From the NCBI GenBank assembly GCA_030068145.1, contig JAPJBO010000318.1:1-64000 (forward strand): DNA of 64,000 nucleotides, given 5' to 3'. The translations under genes were made by a program, and so were the position numbers. The stretch is from Diplonema papillatum. Its lineage: Eukaryota > Euglenozoa > Diplonemea > Diplonemida > Diplonemidae. The notes below the pieces were generated by a model. The model did not search any database. It was not told the DNA's origin and saw only the letters and a list, made by a program, of their open reading frames with translations. Shown piece by piece: positions 25,085 through 35,756 of this stretch. How positions within the stretch are numbered: the stretch's first letter is position 1; the number at the start of each line of letters is the position of its first letter.

Positions 25085-25175
25085 GCGGGGGGTGACTGGC
25101 CTGCCACCAGTGGTCCCCGTCAGAATACTCGCTCGCGGTGTCAGGTAAGCCCCGCCAAACGGGCACACTTTCGGA
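25085..25175 (-). pseudogene. Broken copy of PBZ-like zinc-finger exon
   Basis: Matches the finger region of the gene at 25,408-26,118 (KVCPFGGA..., HWWQASHP in a shifted frame). It has lost several bases between the two Cys positions. Downstream, 25,195-25,430 is a local repeat of CCTAAGTTCAAGGAGCCAAG. Confidence 0.65.
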
Positions 25176-25407
25176 CGCCAAGGACCAGGAATCATAAAGC
25201 TCCACGTATCGATCCCTAAGTTCAAGGAGCCAAGGACCTGAAGATTCATCGATCCTGAAGTTCAAGGAGCCAAGCTGATGGAGCCAGGGCCAGGATTCGT
25301 AAACTTCCACAAAGTATCGATCCCTAAGTACAAGGAGCGAAGGACCTGAACTCATAAGGCCCGCATATCGATCCCTAAGTTCAGGGCCCGCATGTCGATC
25401 CTTAATC

Positions 25408-26118
25408 TCAAGGAGCCAAGGACCACGGGTGCCTCAAAATCGGAGGATGCGGCCCTGAGCAGCGGCTGCTGCGATCTTGCGGAAAAGGCTGGGCGGCCGC
25501 GAAGGAGGTGTCCTTCGAAGGCAGCTCGAAGGAAAGCGTGCAGGACAGTGTCGCGTCCGGGTGGCTGAAGGCGTACAGGTGGTTGATGTCCGCCTCGTTG
25601 AGTCGGTCTGCGTCCCGAAGCAGGCAAGGGCACTCCTCCCCGCGTCGGCAGGGGTGACTGGCCTGCCACCAGTGGTCCCGGTCAAAATACTCGCTCGTGT
25701 TGTGCAGGTAGGGACAAGCCCCGCCAAACGGGCACACTTTCGGACGCTGCCGTAGGACGCTGGGTGGGTGGTTCACGCCCAGGGTAGCCTTGCCCGCAGC
25801 CAAACCCCACGACGACATCTCTTCCACCCCCTCCCTCCTTTTCCTGCAAAAGAGGGAAAGCCTGTTGGTTAATGCTGCGACTAAAAACTGCTTCCAATCC
25901 GTGTCTTGAAACGTGAAATGAGAGGCACTGGACAGGAAGGATTCAAGCGGGGCAGCATCGAGATCTAGCATCGCCCCTGCTGGCATCGCCCCTGCTGGGT
26001 CACGGCGCAACCACGACGCGACGGGAGACACCAAACCCACCATCTCAGCAACGGGTGGGGTGCCATAGCGCGACTGAAGTACATTGTTTACGCCCCTACA
26101 CACATCCGTACATGGCAT
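25408..26118 (-). CDS. Protein with two PBZ-like Cys/His zinc-finger repeats
   Basis: A 236-codon frame. Two tandem units share C-x5-C...H...SHP spacing: CPFGGACPYLH...DHWWQASHP, then CRRGEECPCLL...NHLYAFSHP. PBZ (poly-ADP-ribose-binding) fingers have the form CxxGxxC...H...HP, so the resemblance is real, but the spacing to the first His is longer than usual. The upstream part (LESFLSSASHFTFQDTDW) is unassigned. Inside the frame, near 25,850, the minus strand reads TTTCCCTCTTTTGCAG, a strong 3' splice site. The true exon may therefore start there and the N-terminus of this frame may be intronic. Function inferred only as nucleic-acid or ADP-ribose binding. Confidence 0.55.
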   Translation of the reverse strand: MPCTDVCRGVNNVLQSRYGTPPVAEMVGLVSPVASWLRRDPAGAMPAGAMLDLDAAPLESFLSSASHFTFQDTDWKQFLVAALTNRLSLFCRKRREGVEEMSSWGLAAGKATLGVNHPPSVLRQRPKVCPFGGACPYLHNTSEYFDRDHWWQASHPCRRGEECPCLLRDADRLNEADINHLYAFSHPDATLSCTLSFELPSKDTSFAAAQPFPQDRSSRCSGPHPPILRHPWSLAP

Positions 26119-27127
26119 ACATCCAATCCGATCTCGTTACGGTGGACTACCTGTCAGGCTGGTTCTTTGAGAATATGGTGAGGGGCTTGGCCGTCCTTGG
26201 CGGTTGTCCGGTTCCGGCACGTCTTCTTTTCGACTTTTCGAGTTCTTTGATTTTGCGGTATCACGTGATGGTGTGGGTCTGCAAATTTAGAGCGTTATTT
26301 TTAGAGTAAAAGCTTGAGAATCCGGCGCTTTTGTTGTAGTACAGTTCAGTACGTTGCGAGGTACTCAAACCTTGGCATGCTTCGTACAGGAATTCCTTGT
26401 CCCTGCTGGCGCATGGGTGACCACTGAAAAACAATCGACCACTACGGGACACGACCCTGGCTGGCTTTGCGTGCAGCTGGGTAAGTACCGTACGTTGGTC
26501 GCATTCTTCTCACTCACCCAGGCTTTCCCTTTCGTCGCCTGGTTTGTTTTCGTCGTGAATCGGGTGTCACATCGCAATGTTGCGAAAGAGAAGAAAAGCG
26601 GGAGAAGACTAAGAAAAGGACGAGAAAACGCTCGTTCTCCACCCCGTCCCTGCATGCAGACTAGCCCACACAGGTCGAATCCTCTTTTCTTGAGTTCCGT
26701 CGGCGCGTTTCCTGTTTTCGGCAGGAGGCGTTCAGGAGTGCTCACGGTTGAGTCCTTTGCCAAGGGTCGGAGATTCTCCTGTGAGCTATACGACGAATTA
26801 CTGTCACGCAGACGAGCCCAGTAAGATCGCTAGTGCCATCTGGGGGGGTCAACCTTTTGGCAATATCGAGTGCCGATACATGCCGTGGACAGCTCTTTCC
26901 ATCCCGACAAGAACTTCCCAATTTCACTCAAAATTCAACCCCTCCAAACGGCGGATTCCCGCACGATGCAAAATCTGTGACACTTTTTCGTGGAATGCGT
27001 GCCACAATCCGCTTTTCGTTGTTTGGCGACCATTTTTTTTACTCTCAGAAAGCCGGTCCATCCCGACTGTTGTGTGCATTGGTGCACTGCAGAAGATCTG
27101 TAGCAATGGCCTGCATTAGCCACCACA
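26119..27127. other. No gene recognised
   Basis: Several short open frames on both strands have no recognisable motif. I see no repeat structure. Confidence 0.3.
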
Positions 27128-27295
27128 CAGTGACAGGTCCAGCCTTCAGAAGCTGGAGTTAGAGAGGGGTGACGCACCCGAAAAGCGGGTGCCCTGCAAC
27201 CAACACGCGTGTAAACCCACACTCGAAAAGCGGGGTGTGACGCCCGCTTTTTTAACCCCAGCTTCTGGAGTGGGACTCCAACCGTGCAGGTGACC
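27128..27295. mobile_element. Short inverted-repeat element (AGAAGCTGGAG family)
   Basis: The left arm (CAGGTCCAGCCTTCAGAAGC, then TGGAGTTAGAG) and the right arm (AACCCCAGCTTCTGGAGTGG, then GACTCCAACCGTGCAGGT) are imperfect reverse complements. CGAAAAGCGGG blocks lie inside. It is the same family as 1,910-2,035. No target duplication was recognised. Confidence 0.5.
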
Positions 27296-27769
27296 ACCTC
27301 TCTCCGATCGTGCTGCGGCGCGTGCTTCCGGCCGCTTGCACTCATTCGAAGCACCGTCTTCGCGCGGTCGCTTCGCGTTCTTTTTCCCTTCCCTCGCCGG
27401 TGTGCTACGCTTCTGCAATCCCTGCCTTCAATTCCACGCGTGACGGGGCGGGGCGGGGGTCTGCAAGGCTTCCAAATATTTCGACGCCCTGGCCGAGGAC
27501 GCCATGGATGAGATCCGCGAGCTAGGCTTCTCGGACACCAAAACTTGGACTCAAAACTTGGATCCTGCACCCCTTCGATACCCTTCGGCAGGATGCAGTG
27601 GGTGGTCTGGCGTGAGCGCCGCCAAGCACTACGGTTGCAGAGCGTGAAGCCAACAGAAGCGGTTCAGACGACTGCTCCCACATCCAGGCCGTGAGCACGT
27701 CGTGCGAGAGAAGCGGGAAAGAAATAGGAATAGTTGAGTCGCAGCTTCGTGACACAACAGACAGACTGG

Positions 27770-28492
27770 AAAATACTCGAGGGGCTGCCTTGTGTGCTTA
27801 CTTCGAAAGAGGCTAGAGGGCGAGACACGACACCCCTGCGGATACACAGGTTTGGTGTCGCTCCAGCGGCCCATGGAGCAAACTGCTTCTACGTCGTTTC
27901 ACATCACTTTCGTGCTCCGTAATCAACCACCACATACTGGGGGTCTTTTGTTGAACGCTTACGCCTGCCACTAAACCCAGATTTACTTGTGTTTCGTGTG
28001 GGCTGCGCTTTTTTTTTTTTTACCTCCTTTGATCTTGGAATATTGTTGCGATAGTGGGGAGTCACACTATTCCAAGCTTCCTTTGATCTTTCGCAACTGA
28101 CAGCCTACTCAAGTACTCTCTACAAAGCAGGTGTGTCATACGAAAAATGAAGGGTGTTTTTATTCTCCGCTTTTTCTCACGAACGGGGGTCGGTCCTGCT
28201 TTAGGCTACGTGAGGTTCTCCCGACTCCGCAATTCGTGGTCAGCACAAACTCAAGAGGTCGAGTCAACTATTCCCCTGCAGTATTTGCATACTATCAAAA
28301 TACTCGAGGGGCTGCCTTGTGCTTACTTCGAAGGAGGCTAGAGGGGGAGAAACAAAACAACTACAAAGTGGGTCTTTTTGTTGAACGTTTACGCTCGTCA
28401 CTGAACCCGTGTTTCGTATGGGCTACAGCACATTTACCCCACTGATCTTTTGCAGCTGGCAGCCTCCTCAAGTATTTCCTACAAAGCAGGTG
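27770..28492. repeat. Duplicated block (CTCGAGGGGCTGCCTTGTG)
   Basis: AATACTCGAGGGGCTGCCTT with CTTACTTCGAARGAGGCTAG begins two related blocks, 27,771-28,135 and 28,297-28,492. Both also share TTGTTGAACG, GTGTTTCGTRTGGGCT and a CAAAGCAGGTG end. A third, weaker copy of the first part lies at 31,540-31,600. Confidence 0.6.
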
Positions 28493-28983
28493 CTTATACA
28501 AAGCTTATACAAAAAAGAAAACGCAAAGTCGGAAGTCGTGGGCGGCAAGCTGGGCCAGAAAGCCAAAAAAAAGGGACGGTATTTAGAGTTGAAAAGGTCG
28601 ATTGAGAACCGGAAAATCTCCCGGTGACCCTCGTCGAATGGTATCTTGTCTCGTATTTACGCTTTCTCCGGGTGGCAATTCGCGAAGTAAACTCCGCAGA
28701 GCACAGTGGACATGAGGTTGTCGTGTGCGGCAATAGTTGAAGTACCAAAAGAGAACAGTTCGAGGGAGTAACCCTCCAACAGGGGGGGGAATCTTAGTTT
28801 CGTGTTTAGGCTATCCGCCTCTCATGTATGTTTGATGCCAACATCTTCCACGGAAGGGGGGGAGGAAACCTATGTTCGCGACCCTGCTGGCAAGAGTGTT
28901 TGCATGGTTGGTGTTACCTCCAAGTCAGAATTATAAGACTTTGCTGCAGGACTTCACGGGGCTGTCGGTATAAGCTGTTTCTA

Positions 28984-29236
28984 CACGGTGCACTAGCCAT
29001 TTGAAAAACAGCGTAATCACTAGTCATGTTACTACTGAAAGAGTGCTTACTTTTCAGTAGTAATATGACTAGTCATTCTCACGAGAGTGGTCAAATATTC
29101 TTACGAGTGATACCGCTTCGTACTAGTGACTACTGCATTTTGTGAAGAAATTTCTTCATAAGGCGTACTTTTTCTTCCCACAAAAGTGGACTCATTCTTC
29201 ACTTGTAAGAATGGCTGCTATGACTAGTGCACCGTG
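28984..29236. mobile_element. MITE with 13-bp perfect TIRs (CACGGTGCACTAG)
   Basis: CACGGTGCACTAG at 28,984-28,996 is the exact reverse complement of CTAGTGCACCGTG at 29,224-29,236, giving a 253-bp element with no coding capacity. The base pair TA lies just outside the left end here and just outside the right end of the related copy at 12,720. That fits a TA target site or a TIR two bases longer. The interior has many ACTAGTCAT-type palindromes. Confidence 0.75.
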
Positions 29237-29261
29237 GATACCTCACTGGCTGTTCAATAAA

Positions 29262-29400
29262 ACCATGGTGGGATTTTACTTACGTATCAGCAGGGCGTAG
29301 TAACCATCATCTTTCTACAATAAAACCATGGTGGGATTCCGCGATGTATGCCTACTTACGTATCAGCAGGGCGTAGTAACCATCATCTTTCTACAATTCA
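29262..29400. repeat. Two direct repeats of about 60 bp
   Basis: AATAAAACCATGGTGGGATT, CTTACGTATCAGCAGGGCGT and AGTAACCATCATCTTTCTAC occur in order twice. Confidence 0.75.
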
Positions 29401-29845
29401 CTGCGAAAGCGTTCGACAAGGATGTCTGCTTTCCTTTCATCATGGACGAGAGCGTGGGGTGGTGGGGATCCAAATTGATATGTAGTCCACTGCTGAAAGC
29501 ATCATCACCAGCGTCTTCCCAACTACCTTGACCATATGATCAGGTGTATACGTGAGGGCCGACTCGGATGATGGGTCCATATTGGTGCTCATCCGGATCC
29601 TTAGTCGGTATCGAGTCGCCTTACCGACGATCGAAGATTCTTGATCTCTCTGACGTAGTTCGTTCGAGTGCGTGCGACCCCGGCAGTTTCCAGCACCTGA
29701 CGGAGTCAAACAGGAGCCAAAGCCGAAGTTCGCTCTTAACTTCTGCGGGGTTTTCGCTGGAGGGGAGAGTTGCACCTCCTCGCGGGGAGGGGCATCTCCT
29801 TTCTGCATACAATTTCTGTGGCGCGGCGACCCCCACCGTCATCAT

Positions 29846-29955
29846 GAAGCCGGTCCGCCCCCTGCTGGTAGACTGCTGGTAGACTGCTGGTATTTTGTGA
29901 CAGACAGCAGCAGGCGATTCGATGCATTTCCAGGAAATAGGGGTGGACTGGCTCA
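29846..29955. mobile_element. Short MITE of the 50-kb transposon family (copy a)
   Basis: Left end GAAGCCGGTCCGCCCC, about 3 decamer-like units (CTGGTAGACTG), then ATTCGATGCATTTCCAGG and right end GGGTGGACTGGCTCA. It lies in a unit of the 29.6-31.2 kb array. Confidence 0.7.
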
Positions 29956-30379
29956 TGCATACGGTCAGAAGCTGTTCAATACAACCGTGGTAGGATTCCG
30001 TGCTGCATCCAAGTCAGCACTCTCGTATACGCCCGATCAAATGGTCAAGGTAGTCGGGAAGACGCGATGACGATATTGCTTACAGCAGTGGGCTACACTC
30101 TCGTCCATGATAACAAGGAAAGCAGACATCCTTTTAAAACGCTTTCGCAGCGAATTGTAGAACGATGTCGCCTACCGACGATCGAAGAACCTTGATCTCT
30201 CTGACGTAGTTCGTTCGAGTGCGTGCGACCCCGGCAGTTTGAAATTCTAGCACCTGACGGAGTCAAAACAGGAGCCACAGCCGAAGTTCGCTAAAAACTC
30301 CTGCGGGGTTTTCGCTGGAGGGGAGAGTTGCCCCTCCTCGCGAGGAGAGGCACCCCTCTTCTGCGTACAATGCGCTGGT

Positions 30380-30509
30380 TGAGCCGGTCCACCCTGCTGG
30401 TAGACTGCTGGTAGACCGCTGGTAGACTGCTGGTAGACTGCTGGTATACTGTGATAGACAGCAGCAGGCAATTCGATGCATTTCCAGGAAATAGGGGTGA
30501 ACTGGCTCA
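30380..30509. mobile_element. Short MITE of the 50-kb transposon family (copy b)
   Basis: Left end TGAGCCGGTCCACCC, about six decamers (TAGACTGCTG/TGTGATAGAC), the GCAGCAGGCAATTCGATGCA block, and right end GGGGTGAACTGGCTCA. It is the same insertion as copies a and c, amplified with the array. Confidence 0.75.
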
Positions 30510-30797
30510 TGCATACGGTCAGAAGCTGTTTAATACAGCAACTGTAGGATTCGGTGCTGCAGATCCAAGTCAGCACTCACGTACGTATACGACAAGGTCT
30601 CTTGTCCATGATAAAGGAAAGCAGACATCCTTTTTAAACGCTTTTCTAATTGTAGAAAATATCGCCTTGCTGAAGATCGAACCTTAATCTCTCTACGTCG
30701 AAGTTCGCTCATAACTCCTGCGGGCTTCTCACTGGAGGGGAGAGTTGCCCCTCCTTGCGGGGAGAGGCATCCCTTCTTCTGCATACAATTCTCTGGT

Positions 30798-30875
30798 TGA
30801 GCCGGCCCACCCCCTGCTGGTAGACTGCAGCAGGCAATTCGATGCATTTCCAGGAAATAGGGGTGAACTGGCTCA
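30798..30875. mobile_element. Short MITE of the 50-kb transposon family (copy c)
   Basis: The minimal version at 78 bp: TGAGCCGGCCCACCCC, a single TAGACTG unit, the GCAGCAGGCAATTCGATGCA block, and right end GGGGTGAACTGGCTCA. Confidence 0.75.
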
Positions 30876-31170
30876 TGCATACGGTCAGAAGCTGTTTACT
30901 AAAGCTATGGTAGGATTCCGTGCTGCAGATCCAAGTCAGCACTCACGTACGTATACGCGTCATCAAATGGACAAGGTCTCTCGTCCATGAGGAGGCATCC
31001 TTTTCAAACACTATCGCCTTACCGAAGAACGAAGAACCTTGAACTCTCTACGTAGTTCGAGTGCGATATTCCAGCACGGAGCCAAGGCGAAGTTCGCTCA
31101 TAACTCCTCCGGGGTTCTCGCTGGGGGGGAAAGTTGCCCCTCCTCGCGGGGGAGAGGCATCTCTCTTCTG

Positions 31171-32299
31171 CATACAATTTCTCTCGTGCGGCGGGAACTA
31201 TTGGGTGACCCCCGCCGCCTTTCCATACGGGTCAGCAAAGCTGCTCAATATAAAACATCGTAAAATTCCGCGACGCTGGATCCGAGTCCGCATCCACGTT
31301 TACACTCACTCGACCTGGTCAAGGTAGCCGGAAGACGCGACGGTGATGGTGACTACCAGTGGACGACGTGCGTGTTTTTGTCGCCCATTGCCTTTTATCA
31401 GAGTTAAAGTCCGCTTCAAATTCCGCGGTTTTAGGGTCTCCGGGTGTCCGTTGTTAAATGGGTTCTCTTCAGAGCAAGCAAGGGCTATTTTTCGTTGGCT
31501 TCGCTTAAACCGATGACGATGCTGTTCCGGAATTGACCAAACGAGAATACTCGGAGGGGGGCCGCCACCCGGTGCAGATTTCGACGGAGGCTAGAGGGGA
31601 AAATCTCGGGTAATGTTGCATTGCCTGGAGTGCATGCAACGATTGCTATGCTAGCTCATGGGGGGAGGAAGAAGCATCGCAACTGCAATTGTTTCACAAA
31701 CCCCAGCTTCACCTGTTTTTTTTAGAGCTAAAGCTAGCTTGAGATTCCGGGATTTTAGGGTCTCCGGGTGTTTTCAGAGTTAAGGTTCGCTTGAAATTTC
31801 GGGGGTTTAGGGTCTCCCTGTGACCGTTGATAAATGGGTTCTAGCGTTTATTGGTTCTCTTTGCAACGGGTGGCCTCCCCCGAGAATTTCATACGAAGCA
31901 GGGTCCTTGTTCGAAACAAGGTATGATGACCCCCACCTGCTTCGGATTGACCGACGCTACTTGGTAGGTAGAAATCGAAAAACAGATTTGTTGTTGGTTG
32001 GCACTTTGACTGCTGCTTTTGTATTTTCACTCCTTTCCTTCTTTTTTCTTCTTATTTTGCGCGGTCGACCGTCGACGATTTGCGTCGTCTGACGTCTGGT
32101 GACTTTGCTGATTGGTTTGCTTGCTTCGTATTTCTTCGTTCGTCTCACTGGAATTGGTCTTGTCTTCCTTTTTAGACTGTTTTCGATGAAGATGGCGTTT
32201 ATACGCCGCGTCTCCTACGTCGTTCCGAGCTACGTGCGACCAGTGCCAGCTTTGAGGTGAAGCTGGCGTTTGGCTGAAACTGGCCGCATACCACCCCTC
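31171..32299. other. No gene; dispersed TTTTAGGGTCTCCGGGTG motif
   Basis: A block of the form TTAGAGTTAAAGTTCGCTTG, then ATTCCGGGRTTTTAGGGTCT, CCGGGTG recurs at 31,397-31,450, 31,720-31,770 and 31,773-31,822. It recurs outside at 28,582-28,632, 34,344-34,385 and 34,620-34,675. No coding region is supported. Confidence 0.45.
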
Positions 32300-32795
32300 A
32301 TGTCAGCAAAAATCTCGGTCAATTGTATCCACCTCAACCCCTCGGCTTCTAAGGCCCCGGGGAATTGGAACGAGTGGATTATTCGGACATGTATGGGCGA
32401 CGGAGTCAACTGGTATCCACCTGAGTCCAAAAAGGTTCTCAAATCTAACCACCTCGACCCCTCGAGTTGAAGGCCATGGGGAACTTACTTGTATCCGACA
32501 CAGCCTCAAAAGGCTCTCAATTGTAACCACCTCAACCCTTCAAAATTGAAGGCCGCGGGGAATTGAATCGAGGTGGAGTATTCGGACATGTACCGGCAAC
32601 GGAGTTAACTTGTATCCGACACGGCCTCAGCTCTCAATTGTAGCCGGGGAATTGAATCGAGGTGGATTATTCGGACCTGTAACCGGCAACGGAGTTTACT
32701 TGTATCCGACACGGCCTCAAAAGGTTCTCAATTGCAACCCCTCAGGTTTTAAGGCCACGGGGAATCGACTTGGAGTCTTCGACCTGTCGATCACG
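32300..32795. repeat. Tandem repeat, about 100-120 bp units
   Basis: Four diverged units share GGGGAATTGAATCGAGGTGG, ATTATTCGGACATGTA, AACGGAGTTAACTTGTATCC, GACACGGCCTCAAAAGG and TCTCAATTGTAACCACCTCA. Confidence 0.8.
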
Positions 32796-32814
32796 TCGAC
32801 TCACTCACAGAGAG

Positions 32815-34230
32815 AAGTTTCCCGGCGCGTACAACAACCATCGGGCTTATGCGTTTTACTCGCTCGAAAGCGCACGAAGCCGGTTTATATTGCTCGCACG
32901 AAGACGCAGAATTAGCTCAGGCCGTTGATGCCAGGAACGCCCTCGAGAGCTTGCACGATACGTTATCTTCAGTACGGATCCTGGGATGAAGCCGGAGGTG
33001 ACAAAACGAACTACAATGGCATTGCGACGTTGCTTTTGAACTTTCGTTGCCGGCCCTTCATATTTGCGGAGTGACAAACTCGAAACAGAACGCTGGCAGC
33101 GTGTATGGGAGGACAGTTGGCCTGTTGATCACGCTCGACTCACATCACGGTGAGGTTCATCCTCAGAAGCTGGAGAGATAAAGAGGGTGTGCCGTAACAG
33201 GCAAAGATTTCCCTCGGCGAGTACAAACAACCCGTCGGGCATCCGTTTTGCTCGCTCGAAAACGCGGAATGAAACTGTTTGAGCCTTGCTCGCACGAAGA
33301 CGCAGAACTAGCTCAGGCTGTTGATGCCAGGAACGCCCTCGAGACCGGTGATAAAAGCTTGCACGATACGCGAGGTGACAAAACGAATTACAAGGGCATT
33401 GCGACGTTGCTTCGATGCCGGCCCTTCATATTTGCGGAGTGACAAACTCGAAACAGAACGCTGGCAGCGTGTATGGGAGGATAGTTGGCCTGTTGATCAC
33501 GCTCGACCCACATCACGGTGAGGTTCATCCTCAGAAGCTGGAGAGATAAAGAGGGTGTGCCGTAACAGGCAAAGATTTCCCTCGGCGAGTACAAACAACC
33601 CGTCGGGCATCCGTTTTGCTCGCTCGAAAACGCGGAATGAAACTGTTTGAGCCTTGCTCGCACGAAGACGCAGAACTAGCTCAGGCTGTTGATGCCAGGA
33701 ACGCCCTCGAGACCGGTGATAAAAGCTTGCACGATACGCGAGGTGACAAAACGAATTACAAGGGCATTGCGACGTTGCTTCGATGCCGGCCCTTCATATT
33801 TGCGGAGTGGCAAACTCGAAACAGAACGCTGGCAGCGTGTATGGGAGGATAGTTGGCCTGTTGATCACGCTCGACTCACATCACGGTGAGGTTCATCCTC
33901 AGAAGCTGGAGAGGTAAAGAGGGTGTGCCGTAACAGGCGAAGATTTCCCTCGGCGCGTACAAACAACCCGTCGGGCCTATCCGTTTTGCTCGCTCGAAAA
34001 ACGCGGAGTGAAAGCGTTTGAGCACGCAGAACGGGATCAGGCTGTTGGCGTCAGGAAAAAGCACACGAATCCGGTCGATTCTCGCTCGCTCGAAAACGCA
34101 GAATGAAACCGTACCAGCCTGCTCGCACGAAGAACGCAGAACGGGATCAGGCTGTTGGCGCCAGGAAAAAGCACGCGAAACCAGTTGATTCGCTCGCTCG
34201 AAAAAACGCAAACCGAGCCCCGAAGCAACC
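32815..34230. repeat. 368-bp satellite with degenerate flanking units
   Basis: Two nearly identical units (33,145-33,512 and 33,513-33,880) repeat at exactly 368 bp. Partial or rearranged units lie on both sides (32,815-33,144 and 33,881-34,230). Each full unit carries an identical open frame (MLARKRGMKLFEPCS...) and the motif CACGGTGAGGTTCATCCTCA with GAAGCTGGAG, which is also found in the inverted-repeat elements at 1.9 and 27.1 kb. Shorter GCTCGCTCGAAAA and ACGCAGAACGGGATCAGG blocks multiply at the right end. Confidence 0.85.
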
Positions 34231-35044
34231 ATTCCGGTCCTTCAGACACTGCGGCTGAGCCTACTGCGCCCTGTGCCTGCAGGGCAGCACAAGCGGACCA
34301 GGCGGAGGCAGCGGGCTGTGTGTTGTGCAGTGGTCGGTGATTCTTCGCTTGAGAGTCCAGGATTTTAGAGTCTCCAGGCGACCTTCGTCGAATGGGATGT
34401 CAGTTTTCGACTAATCTTCTAGTATCTTCGGTCTCTACCATTATCCCAGAGTTTTTACGCCCAAAAATGGAAATCCAATAATAGGAGACACCGGGGACAT
34501 ACCGTAAGGACGCCTGTCCTGCCGGGGTTCACCTTCAAGCTCTGTCGAGTGGCTTGTGTCGAACTCGTCTAACGAGCACACGGAATGCTCCAGTTGCCTG
34601 CTTGTTTTTTTTTTAGTTTTTTAGAGTGAAAGTTCGCTTTTGAAACTCTGAGGTTTTAAAGTCTCCGGGTGATCTTCGTCAATACGGGAAGATATCCGTT
34701 GTGCTCTTGGGTGTACTTACGAGTGGGTATTTACACGAGGTAAAAGAATCGGTGTGTACCGTTGTAGGTGGTTTCGGCCATTGTTTCGCCCTCTTTGTGG
34801 TTCAGACGGTCGGCGACCGTACAGTCTCCGGTTGATCGCAGGATGCTTGGGGTGATATAGAGAAACAACTGTTCCCCTCGGCTCAACTGCGGTTGATCGA
34901 GGGTGACATCAATTGCACTTATCGGTGGCTCTGGGAACGATGAAGACCGCGGCCAGACGCGATAGTCAATGGGAATTGCAGAAGCATGAGACTCATCATC
35001 AGGTCGTCGAACGCATTAGCGGGCTGGGTTCAAAAAAGAGAGGA
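34231..35044. other. No gene recognised
   Basis: Contains two copies of the TTTTAGRGTCTCCGG dispersed motif (34,344-34,385 and 34,620-34,675) and a poly-T run at 34,605. Nothing else is supported. Confidence 0.35.
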
Positions 35045-35350
35045 ACTTGGAACCCCGTCGCCTGCTTCACCCACTCCACCGCGGCCTCCCTGCTCCACTT
35101 CATCCCCTTTGTTCTTCGCGTACACCAGGAGCCCCGTCGCCTGCTTCACCCACTCCACCGCGGCCTCCCTGCTCCACTTCATCCCCCTTTGTTCTTCGCT
35201 TACACCAGGAGCCCCGTCGCCTGCTTCACCCACTCCACCGCGGCCTCCCTGCTCCACTTCATCCCCCTTTGTTCTTCGCGTACACCAGGAGCCCCGTCGC
35301 CTGCTTCACCCACTCCACCGCGGCCTCCCGTGCTCCACTTCATCCCCTTT
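35045..35350. repeat. Tandem repeat, about 80-bp units (x4)
   Basis: Four units of CCCCGTCGCCTGCTTCACCC, ACTCCACCGCGGCCTCCCTG, CTCCACTTCATCCCCYTTTG and TTCTTCGCGTACACCAGGAG. A single extra unit lies at 36,988-37,040, upstream of the next duplication. Confidence 0.85.
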
Positions 35351-35589
35351 TTAGACTGTTTCTTGTAGTAAGCGGTCGGTTTTTTGAAGTCTCCGTTTGA
35401 CTTGTGAGGCGAGGGGGAAGGGGGGGTTTTCCTTTCATTCCTTTACGTACTTTGTGTCGCTTTTACTTTACTGTTTACTGTCACATGTGGTTGCGCATCC
35501 GTGTAACTTCGTTTTTGGCGTATGTGACCGACACCAGGTCCACTGTGTTGTGCAAGTGATCCTGGGCCCCCACGTCCTTTTTGTTCTTC

Positions 35590-35755
35590 GCTTACACCGC
35601 CGTGTGTTGCTTTCTCACTCAGGACTTTGACCTGTTCTGTTTGTGTGATTTGTCGTGTAGGGGGTAGACCCGCATGACCTCACGTCCGTTCAACACGTGG
35701 TTCGGTAGTTACAGCATTTGGGATCCCTTCTGTTCTTTGTCGGGCAGCATCGCCG
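35590..35755. pseudogene. Duplicate of the 3' flank of the RING-H2 gene
   Basis: The block from GTGTTGCTTTCTCACTCAGG through TAGACCCGCATGACCTCACG to TTGGGATCCCTTCTG...GGGCAGCAT also occurs at 37,163-37,303, where it covers the 3' end of the RING-H2 reading frame. With the tandem-repeat unit at 36,988-37,040 this marks an old duplication of about 1.6 kb spacing. A poly-A run lies at 35,786. Confidence 0.6.
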
Positions 35756-35756
35756 A

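Larger units (their letters stand above)
29640..31170. repeat. Tandem array of about 350-550 bp units
   Basis: Successive units share GAACCTTGATCTCTCTGACG, CGAAGTTCGCT-ATAACTCCT, GGTTTTCGCTGGAGGGGAGA, GTTGCCCCTCCTCGCGRGGA, GCATACGGTCAGAAGCTGTT and AAGTCAGCACTC. Unit length differs mainly because each carries an inverted-repeat element with a different number of 10-bp repeats. Open frames within are not conserved between units. Confidence 0.75.

Noticed and set aside
33248-33852. Small gene family in the 368-bp satellite
   Set aside because: The frame is identical only because the units are nearly identical DNA; neighbouring diverged units do not keep it.
34913-35400. Pro/Ser-rich repeat protein
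   Set aside because: The frames arise from an about 80-bp tandem repeat. Several frames on both strands are open, so there is no coding preference.
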